From Sneathia sanguinegens (GTDB taxonomy: Bacteria > Fusobacteriota > Fusobacteriia > Fusobacteriales > Leptotrichiaceae): a stretch of DNA of 64,000 nt. The position numbers and the translations under genes were made by a program. Positions 57,895-64,000 of the stretch are shown here, one piece after another. The notes beneath the pieces are model-generated. The model saw only the letters and a list, made by a program, of their open reading frames with translations. It had not been told where the DNA came from and made no database searches. Location: assembly GCF_042033325.1 (NCBI RefSeq), contig NZ_CP160095.1. One strand, given 5' to 3'. The first letter of the stretch is position 1; each line of letters starts with the position of its first letter.

Positions 57895-58349
57895 AATATG
57901 AATTATATGATTTAACTATTAGCCTTATAGAACAACGAGGGGTAAAAATTCGAGATATCGCAGAATTAGTTTTAATTTCTCAAAAAAAATATTATAAGGA
58001 TCTTACTATAGAAGAAGCAGAATTCAATGTAGAAAGAGTATTAAGAAAAAGAGAAGTTCAAAATGTAATAATTACAGGAATACAATTAGATAAATTAGCA
58101 GAAGAAGGAAAGATATCAAGTCCATTAGATAAGATTTTAATGGAAGATAATCCTCTTTATGGTGTAGATGAAATAATGGCTTTATCTATTTGCAATATAT
58201 ATGGAAGTATAGGTTTTACTAATTATGGTTATTTAGATAAACTTAAACCTGGGATATTAGAAAAAATAGACAAAAAAGTTGAAGGTAAATGCAATGTTTT
58301 CCTTGATGATTTAATAGGAGCAGTAGCTCAGCTGCTTGCAGTAGATTAG
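57891..58349 (+). CDS. Phosphatidylglycerophosphatase A-like protein (YutG type)
   Basis: 152 aa, overlapping the previous gene by 4 nt (ATGA) with AAGGAG upstream. IEEAEFNVERVLRKREVQN, IITGIQLDKLAEEGK, LYGVDEIMALSICNIYGSIG and FLDDLIGAVAQ match the PgpA/YutG family of Bacillus. It has no obvious membrane segments, like YutG and unlike E. coli PgpA. Biochemical role by family: dephosphorylation of a phosphatidylglycerophosphate-type or related substrate. Its link to the peptide operon is unexplained. Confidence 0.85.
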   Translation: MKYELYDLTISLIEQRGVKIRDIAELVLISQKKYYKDLTIEEAEFNVERVLRKREVQNVIITGIQLDKLAEEGKISSPLDKILMEDNPLYGVDEIMALSICNIYGSIGFTNYGYLDKLKPGILEKIDKKVEGKCNVFLDDLIGAVAQLLAVD

Positions 58350-58388
58350 CACACAATTATGGTTGGGAAATATAGTTGATAAAAAATT

Positions 58389-58416
58389 TTGCAAATTAAA
58401 AAAAACAGGATATACT
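58389..58416 (+). promoter_or_regulatory. Promoter of the MsmK-type ATPase and LacI-type gene
   Basis: TTGCAA (58389-58394), a 16-nt spacer and TATACT (58411-58416), about 65 nt before the start codon. No clear LacI-type palindrome was identified between promoter and gene. Confidence 0.6.
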
Positions 58417-58480
58417 CTTAATATAATGAACAAAACTAGATAATTTTACAGAAAAATAATTTATCAAGGAGTTGAAATAA

Positions 58481-59572
58481 ATGGCTTGTGTTATTTTAAA
58501 AAATGTTGAAAAGCAATATCCTAATGGATTTAAAGCAGTGCATGGAATTAATTTGGAAATCAAAGATGGAGAATTTATGGTATTTGTAGGTCCATCTGGT
58601 TGTGCAAAATCTACTACATTAAGAATGATAGCAGGTTTAGAAGAAATAACTGGTGGTGAAATATATATAGGTGATACCCTAGTTAATGATGTTGCACCAA
58701 AGGATAGAGGAATAGCTATGGTTTTCCAAAATTATGCACTTTATCCACATATGACAGTATATGAAAATATGGCATTTGGTCTTAAATTAAGAAAGATATC
58801 TAAGCAAGAAATTGATAAAAGGGTTAAGGAAGCAGCGGAAAAATTGGAAATAACAGAGTTGTTGAATAGAAAACCAAAGGAAATGTCAGGAGGACAAAGA
58901 CAAAGGGTAGCCTTAGGAAGAGCAATAGTTAGACATCCTAAAGTATTTCTTTTTGATGAACCTTTATCTAATTTGGATGCCAAATTAAGAGTGTCTATGC
59001 GTGTAAGAATAACTCAATTACATAAAGAACTTAAAACTACAATGATATATGTTACTCATGATCAAGTTGAAGCGATGACAATGGGAGAAAGAATAACAGT
59101 TTTAAATTATGGTAAAATTATGCAAGTAGATACACCTTTAAATCTTTATCATAGACCAGCAAACAAATTCGTTGCAGGTTTCATTGGTTCGCCAACAATG
59201 AATTTGATAGAGGCAGATTTAATAGAAGAAGATTTAAAAATATATGTAAAAATAGCTGACCAAAAGATACCTTTAAATGCAGATAAGGCAGCTAAAGTTA
59301 AATCATATATTGGAAAAAGAGTAATTTTTGGAATAAGACCAGAGTCAATATCTTTGGGAACAGAATTAGACATTAAAGGGGAAGTAACTGTTGTAGAACA
59401 AATGGGAAATGAAGAATATATTTATTTTAATATGGGAATGAAACAATGGACTTCAAGAATAAATGTTGAAGGAATAGATCTTAGTAAGAAATCAGGAACT
59501 TGCTATTTTAAATTTGATACAAGCAAGTGCCATATATTTGATATTGAAACAGAAAAGAATGTTAGTTTATGA
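58481..59572 (+). CDS. Sugar ABC transporter ATPase (MsmK/UgpC type), no partner genes nearby
   Basis: 363 aa. Walker A is GPSGCAKST (~37-45), with Ala in place of the usual last Gly. Q-loop MVFQNYALYPHMTVYENM, signature MSGGQRQRVALGRAI, Walker B VFLFDEPLSNLDAKLR, the H-loop IYVTHDQVEA, and a C-terminal TOBE regulatory domain. MsmK-like ATPases can energise several carbohydrate importers, and no permease or binding protein is encoded here. Translationally coupled (4-nt overlap) to the LacI-type regulator. Confidence 0.92.
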   Translation: MACVILKNVEKQYPNGFKAVHGINLEIKDGEFMVFVGPSGCAKSTTLRMIAGLEEITGGEIYIGDTLVNDVAPKDRGIAMVFQNYALYPHMTVYENMAFGLKLRKISKQEIDKRVKEAAEKLEITELLNRKPKEMSGGQRQRVALGRAIVRHPKVFLFDEPLSNLDAKLRVSMRVRITQLHKELKTTMIYVTHDQVEAMTMGERITVLNYGKIMQVDTPLNLYHRPANKFVAGFIGSPTMNLIEADLIEEDLKIYVKIADQKIPLNADKAAKVKSYIGKRVIFGIRPESISLGTELDIKGEVTVVEQMGNEEYIYFNMGMKQWTSRINVEGIDLSKKSGTCYFKFDTSKCHIFDIETEKNVSL

Positions 59573-60156
59573 AAATAAGGGTAAAGGATATCGCAGATAA
59601 ATTAGGCTTATCAACATCAACTGTTAGTGTTGTTTTGAATAATAGACCTTCTAGAGTTTCAGAAAAAACAAAACAGAAGATATTTGATATGGCAAATAAG
59701 TTAAATTATCAAAAAGATATAGATGTTAATATAGAGGATAAATTAAGAGCAAAAACTATTGCAATTTTAATAGTTTCATTTTCTTGTGAAGAACAGATGA
59801 AAATTGTAGTTAAATTAGTAGAGGAATTAAAAAAAATTAATTATACAAGTTTAGTAATTCAAACTAAGGATGAAGATATTTTGAATGTTTTGGATATAGT
59901 AGTTTCAAAAGCAGTAGATGGTATTATACTACTAGAGCCAAATGAATTAGATATTTTGGAACAATATTTTGAAATTTTTAGTTTGCCAAAGGTTATATTC
60001 ACTAGAAGTGATAAGATATTTAATTTTAATTGCTTTAGCATAGATAAAGAAGAAAAAATAAATGAAAAGAATATAGAATATATTATAAAAAAACTTATTG
60101 ATTTAGTTCTATATCCTGAAGAAAAAGCAGTTAATATACATTTAAAAAGGCTATAA
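59569..60156 (+). CDS. LacI-family regulator lacking half of its sensor domain
   Basis: 195 aa instead of the usual ~330. The N-terminal helix-turn-helix is typical (RVKDIADKLGLSTSTVSVVLN, then RVSEKTKQKIFDMANKLNY). The first subdomain of the sensor fold follows (TIAILIVSFSCEEQMKIVV, VDGIILLEPNELD, LPKVIFTR) to ~155. The chain then jumps to a segment like the normal C-terminal end (YIIKKLIDLVLYPEEKAVNI). About 130 residues, including most of the second effector-binding lobe, are missing without a frameshift. It overlaps the ATPase gene by 4 nt. Confidence 0.85.
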   Translation: MKIRVKDIADKLGLSTSTVSVVLNNRPSRVSEKTKQKIFDMANKLNYQKDIDVNIEDKLRAKTIAILIVSFSCEEQMKIVVKLVEELKKINYTSLVIQTKDEDILNVLDIVVSKAVDGIILLEPNELDILEQYFEIFSLPKVIFTRSDKIFNFNCFSIDKEEKINEKNIEYIIKKLIDLVLYPEEKAVNIHLKRL

Positions 60157-60169
60157 TCATAGCCTTTTT
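60144..60169. terminator. Bidirectional terminator holding both stop codons
   Basis: An 11-bp perfect stem (60144-60154 with 60159-60169) with a 4-nt loop and A/T-runs on both sides. The TAA of the LacI-type gene (60154-60156) and the TGA of the leftward gene (60159-60157) meet at the loop. Confidence 0.9.
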
Positions 60170-60846
60170 TGTTGAGTAATTAAATTTTTAACATTACGCA
60201 TTTTATCGTCTAAATTTGCACTCAATTTTGCACATTCAAGTAAGAGTTCTTGAATTTTTTCTGTATTATCAATATCTTTTTTATAGCGAATTTTATGCTC
60301 TATAGTTGCCCAAAAATCCATACCTATAGTTCTAAATTGAATTTCAACTTTTCTATATATCATTTTTTCATATAGAAAAATGGGAATTTCAACAATTAGA
60401 TGATAGCTTCTATAACCATTAGGTTTTGGATTTTTAATATAGTCTTTCTCTTCAAATATTTTCAAATCATATTGTGCCTTAAGTGATTCAATGATGCTAT
60501 AAACATCATCAACAAAGTGACAAATAACTCTTATTCCAGCAATATCAAAAATATTTTCTTCTATATCTTTTTTTGTTAAAGCAATGCCCCTTCTTTTTAG
60601 CTTTGAAATTAAACTTATAGGGGTTTTGATCCTACTTTTTATGCTTTCTATTGGATTCCCTTCTTTTCTAACAGAAAATTCTACATTCAAAACTTTTAAT
60701 TTAGTTTCAACTTCTAATAAGGCACATTCATGCTCAGCAATTAATTTTTGATAGGGATAAGAGCTTTTTAAAATAACTTCAAATTGCTCATCATCTAAAG
60801 TTTCATAGAGTGTTTGTAACTGTTCAAAAACAGTAAAATCAAGCAT
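60157..60846 (-). CDS. Small alarmone synthetase (RelQ/YjbM type)
   Basis: 229 aa, a lone (p)ppGpp synthetase domain without hydrolase or regulatory domains. IKSRIKTPISLISKLKRRGI, DIAGIRVICHFVDDVYSI, YIKNPKPNGYRSYHLIVEIP (G-loop Tyr region) and VEIQFRTIGMDFWATIEHKIRY match RelQ-type enzymes, which make alarmones from GTP or GDP and ATP. A conserved C-terminal helix favours the tetrameric RelQ group. AAAGGTGG precedes the ATG. Monocistronic. Confidence 0.93.
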   Translation of the reverse strand: MLDFTVFEQLQTLYETLDDEQFEVILKSSYPYQKLIAEHECALLEVETKLKVLNVEFSVRKEGNPIESIKSRIKTPISLISKLKRRGIALTKKDIEENIFDIAGIRVICHFVDDVYSIIESLKAQYDLKIFEEKDYIKNPKPNGYRSYHLIVEIPIFLYEKMIYRKVEIQFRTIGMDFWATIEHKIRYKKDIDNTEKIQELLLECAKLSANLDDKMRNVKNLITQQKRL

Positions 60847-60876
60847 TTAATTCACCACCTTTACTATATTTTAGCA

Positions 60877-60915
60877 TAAAAAAAACAAACAAGCTAGAAA
60901 ATCTAACTTGTTTGT
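60877..60915 (-). terminator. Terminator of the outer-membrane protein gene
   Basis: On the minus strand, a ~14-bp stem (arms 60902-60915 and 60885-60898) is followed by eight T. Confidence 0.85.
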
Positions 60916-60923
60916 AATTATTT

Positions 60924-62507
60924 TTACCATTCATATTTAACATTTACACTTGGTTTAATTTGAACATTTCTAAATTCAAATTTATCTCTCTTATCATTTT
61001 TCTTATTATCCAAAGTAATAGGTAATTCAGCATTAGCACTTACAGTGAATTTAGAAATTGGTTTGTATGCAACTGATAATTTAGGTGTAATTTCTAATGA
61101 AACAAAGTTGTAATTTGTATTGTCAACGCCATTAGTCTTAAATTCATGTTGACTTCTCTTCTTAGCTAATGGAGATTTCAATTCAGTAGCTTCAACCTTA
61201 ACATTAAGTTCTGGAGTTAAAGTAACTGCATCTATTAATTCATAATCATATTTAGCACCTAAAGCAACTTTTACATAACCAGCATGTAGAGTATGGTTAG
61301 TTTCATTTGTTTTACCATCTTTATCAAGGTGATCACTATTGTTCTTTTCTAATTTTCTTTCAATCTTATTATCTTTTTTAGTTAAAGTAGTTTTAATATC
61401 AATATTACTGCTTGTTCCACCAAATGTAGTATCAGCAGTCAATGTTAATTTGTCAATAGCAGTATATGTAGCCTTTATATTTGTTCCGTAGTGGAATTTT
61501 AAAAGAGTTTCAAAAGATGTAGGGTTATTAGCATCAGTAGAAATACTGTTTATATCTATCATACCAAAATTATTTCTAGTAATTGTATCATCTTGAAGTT
61601 CAAATATATTTTGTAAGAATACCTTATTTTCTAATTTTAATTTATCTTTTTCGTATGTAAGATTTAAAGCAACAGCACCTGTTCCAGTATGTTTTACACC
61701 TTCAGCAAACTCGGCATCATCCTTACCAATTAAGAAGTCTTTATATTTTCCTTTATCATTACCATCGATAAAGTTAATATATTTGACATATGCTTCTCCA
61801 CCTAAAACTAAGTTATTAAGAACTTTGTAATTTAATTTAGCTTCTCCTCTAATATCTTTAACTGATTTAAAGAATTCAGGTTCATAATATGTGAATTTCT
61901 TTTTATCTTTAGTAACTTCTTTCTTTTCAAATTGCCAATCATGTTTAACTTCAGCTTCAAGTTTAGAATCAACAAATTTAGGGTTTGTAACATTTAAATA
62001 AACCTTTTGAGTAGATGTTATGCTTTTACCTTCAACTTTTTCAGTTCCACCTAACTTTAATTCGTGAGTAGTGTTATATCCTAATGTAGCTTTGTTCTTT
62101 ATTTCATAATTTGCATCTAATTCAGCTTTAATTTTTTCTGGAATATTGTATTCAGCTTTAACTGATGAATGGAAACCTTTTAATTCAGGGAATTCATATT
62201 TAGCCCAAACTTTTGAACCATCATTTTTTTCTTTTAAAGTTTTGAACCCTTCAAATTGAGTAAAATCTTTTTTACCTAATTTAAATAATGTCAATTCTTT
62301 TAATCCTAATTCAGTACCAAAACTAAATCCTGAATTTGCAACCTTAACTTCAGATTTTAATTTAGCAGAAGTCTTATTTTCAGTTAGCACTTCATTTACT
62401 TTTTCAGCTTTCATTTCATTTTTTACTTCTAATTCAACTGTTCCTGTAGTAGCAGCTAATGAAGCAACACTTGCTATTAATGCAGTTAATAATAGTGATT
62501 TTTTCAT
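60924..62507 (-). CDS. Outer-membrane beta-barrel protein, paralogue 1
   Basis: 527 aa from the ATG at 62507, chosen for GGAGAT upstream and the signal peptide KKSLLLTALIASVASLAA that starts there. The frame reaches 62555 without support. The mature part is an almost continuous series of amphipathic beta strands with alternating hydrophobic residues, Lys/Glu-rich turns and the C-terminal strand NVKYEW ending in an aromatic residue, as in outer-membrane barrels. It probably forms a porin-like channel, but the family is not recognised. It is strongly similar in layout to the gene at 62675-64000. Confidence 0.8.
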   Translation of the reverse strand: MKKSLLLTALIASVASLAATTGTVELEVKNEMKAEKVNEVLTENKTSAKLKSEVKVANSGFSFGTELGLKELTLFKLGKKDFTQFEGFKTLKEKNDGSKVWAKYEFPELKGFHSSVKAEYNIPEKIKAELDANYEIKNKATLGYNTTHELKLGGTEKVEGKSITSTQKVYLNVTNPKFVDSKLEAEVKHDWQFEKKEVTKDKKKFTYYEPEFFKSVKDIRGEAKLNYKVLNNLVLGGEAYVKYINFIDGNDKGKYKDFLIGKDDAEFAEGVKHTGTGAVALNLTYEKDKLKLENKVFLQNIFELQDDTITRNNFGMIDINSISTDANNPTSFETLLKFHYGTNIKATYTAIDKLTLTADTTFGGTSSNIDIKTTLTKKDNKIERKLEKNNSDHLDKDGKTNETNHTLHAGYVKVALGAKYDYELIDAVTLTPELNVKVEATELKSPLAKKRSQHEFKTNGVDNTNYNFVSLEITPKLSVAYKPISKFTVSANAELPITLDNKKNDKRDKFEFRNVQIKPSVNVKYEW

Positions 62508-62543
62508 ATTGTATATCTCCTTTTCACGATATTTACTAAATAT

Positions 62544-62572
62544 ATTATACCTCAAAAAACGAGGATTAGAAA
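62544..62572 (-). promoter_or_regulatory. Promoter of outer-membrane paralogue 1
   Basis: On the minus strand, TATAAT (62549-62544) with a weak TTTCTA -35 (62572-62567) at 17-nt spacing. A small CCTC/GAGG inverted repeat fills the spacer. The rest of 62573-62674 holds a 9-bp tandem repeat but no gene. Confidence 0.55.
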
Positions 62573-62674
62573 GTGAATAATTAGTTTATCCTTAGTATTT
62601 TTATTAACCAATTTATTTTATTATAAATTAAATGTAATAAAAACGGTATTTAACTAATTTAACTAATTTAACAA

Positions 62675-64000
62675 TTACCATACATATTTAATATTTAATC
62701 CACTCTTAACAACTTGAGTGTAATAAATTGATAATGCTGATTTCTTAACTGTGTCATTTCCATTTTTTTCTTCTTTAAAATTAATGAATTTGGCTGGTGC
62801 ACTAACAAAACCAGTTAATGTTAAGCTTTTAACAGGTGTGTAAGCTACTGTTAATTTAGGTTCTACTTCAGCTGTAGTTAAGAAAAACTTATTGAATTGA
62901 TCTGCTGTTGCTGCATTTTTTCTAGCGTTTTCATCCTTCAACATTTTAAATCCTTCTTTAACCTTAGTATAATCAAATTTATCTACTGAAGCAGATAATA
63001 CTAATTCAGGGCTTACAATTAATTTGTTCTTAACAGCATTTATGTTGTATTTAAGACCTAATTTAGTTTTCCAATATCCTAAAGTATTGCAATTATTTTT
63101 ATCTAAAATATTTTCACTTGTTGCAGCAAATACATTATTGAAATCTACATTCATACCAAATTTATTATTATATTTAACACCTAAAATAGCACCATATTTT
63201 AAATCGTGTATAGAATCATTACCAGAATTTTCAATTTTTTTAAAGTGTTGTATGAATAATTTACCTATTAAATTAGTTTTTGTATTTGCCTTATATGTAG
63301 CTTCTCCTATAACTGATTCTAGGTGTCTAACATCTTTTACTTTTTCAACATCTTTTTCTAACATGAAATCAAAATATTTAAGTTCAGTTGCACCAAATCT
63401 GTATTTGAAGTATGATCTTGCATCTAATGATAATTTATCAAAAGCATTGTAATATACTAAAGCTTGTCCACGAAGATTTTTAACAGCTTTTTCAGGTTCT
63501 TGACCATAGTCATGTTCTACACTGAATGAAAGCTTTGAGTTCTTGAACATAGGATGTGCAGTTTCAACTGATATAGTATGTTCAGATCTAATATCTTTGT
63601 CTGCTGTAAATTTTTCATTGGCATTAAAAGTAGTTTTAGTTAAGAATTTAAATGTATTTTCTTCATACATAGTCTTAAATTCAGCTTCTCCAGTAACTGG
63701 TACAACATATTTGTTGTCTTTATATTTAGCACCAACTTTTAATTTACCAGACATAATGAAGTTGTTATATTCAGGTAAAGTTAATTTTGCCCAAATATTT
63801 GAATTGTCATCAAAATCTGTTAAGTAATCTTTTAAAGATATAGTTTTATTATCATCAGCAAATTTAAATAATTTTAAATCTTTACCTTTAATATCAGCAC
63901 CAAAACTAAAACCAGTGTCTTTAATGTTTACTTGAGTTTTAACACCTAATTTTGTTTTATGTTCTTTTAAACCAAATTTTTGTTCATCTTTTTTTTCTGT
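62675..64000 (-). CDS. Outer-membrane beta-barrel protein, paralogue 2 (5' end outside window)
   Basis: The frame is open to the window edge, so the ATG at 63754 is internal and the start lies beyond 64000. 441 codons are visible. They show the same amphipathic strand pattern, a matching early segment (TGFSFGADIK and WAKLTLPEYNNF against SGFSFGTELG and WAKYEFPELKGF in paralogue 1), and a C-terminal strand GLNIKYVW. The two genes are tandem, 167 nt apart, and arose by duplication. No clear hairpin terminator follows, so some transcription may continue into paralogue 1. Confidence 0.78.
   Translation of the reverse strand, partial: TEKKDEQKFGLKEHKTKLGVKTQVNIKDTGFSFGADIKGKDLKLFKFADDNKTISLKDYLTDFDDNSNIWAKLTLPEYNNFIMSGKLKVGAKYKDNKYVVPVTGEAEFKTMYEENTFKFLTKTTFNANEKFTADKDIRSEHTISVETAHPMFKNSKLSFSVEHDYGQEPEKAVKNLRGQALVYYNAFDKLSLDARSYFKYRFGATELKYFDFMLEKDVEKVKDVRHLESVIGEATYKANTKTNLIGKLFIQHFKKIENSGNDSIHDLKYGAILGVKYNNKFGMNVDFNNVFAATSENILDKNNCNTLGYWKTKLGLKYNINAVKNKLIVSPELVLSASVDKFDYTKVKEGFKMLKDENARKNAATADQFNKFFLTTAEVEPKLTVAYTPVKSLTLTGFVSAPAKFINFKEEKNGNDTVKKSALSIYYTQVVKSGLNIKYVW

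Noticed and set aside
62649..62674. Short tandem repeat (9-bp unit, about 2.7 copies) between the two outer-membrane protein genes
   Set aside because: It is too short and too A+T-rich to distinguish from chance, and it has no clear relation to a promoter.

Overview
The window is a very A+T-rich bacterial chromosome segment. Its gene content points to a Gram-negative fusobacterium of the Leptotrichiaceae type (Sneathia or Streptobacillus relatives). This is inferred from two trimeric autotransporter adhesins, exported beta-barrel proteins with a C-terminal aromatic strand, SpoVG in a probable non-spore-former, and the style of the 16S gene. No database comparison was possible.

Layout. 1-5374: 3' end of an acidic surface protein, then a leftward block with a secreted 5'-nucleotidase/NadN-like enzyme, an exported unknown protein, a DUF4912 protein and tsaD. 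5375-8290: a large trimeric autotransporter whose promoter spacer holds a run of ten G, a likely phase-variation switch. 8322-13263: an rRNA operon (16S, 23S, two tandem diverged 5S genes) with a short tRNA-free spacer and clear processing stems. 13285-19352: a PTS IIA protein, then a compact run of dinB, a 49-aa gene, pepD, an RNase M5-NadR fusion gene and a secreted nuclease. 19351-22364: leftward AEC permease / D-2-hydroxyacid dehydrogenase / AEC permease cassette. 22453-29848: recA-recX, then rdgB-recG-EamA-proS (proS has an apparent +1 frameshift at codon 3) and spoVG. 29885-33195: leftward rpsO, MATE, rpiB, HIT and TrmH genes.

33267-37286 is accessory: a small exported peptide gene, a stand-alone TnpB element with its omega-RNA end, a nitrilase, an SdpI-like protein and an MFS transporter. 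37273-49968 is the core information-processing block: L10 leader, rplJ-rplL, rpoB-rpoC-gmk-rpoZ, dnaG-rpoD and ridA. 50011-51240 is a second trimeric autotransporter. 51250-58349 is a peptide ABC transporter operon that runs on into a beta-propeller protein and a PgpA-like phosphatase, preceded by a compact structured RNA candidate. 58389-60846: an MsmK-type ATPase with no transporter partners, a LacI-type repressor missing half its sensor domain, and a convergent small alarmone synthetase. 60924-64000: two tandem paralogous outer-membrane beta-barrel proteins, the second running off the window.

Themes. Host-interaction surface proteins sit at both ends and in the middle. Several genes suggest scavenging of nucleotides and NAD (5'-nucleotidase/NadN, secreted nuclease, NadR-type NMN adenylyltransferase domain) and of peptides (Opp/Dpp, PepD). 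The most distinctive observations are the RNase M5-NMN adenylyltransferase fusion, the poly-G promoter, the zinc-ligand-free DnaG, the proS frameshift and the TnpB element whose predicted guide covers the start of the next gene.
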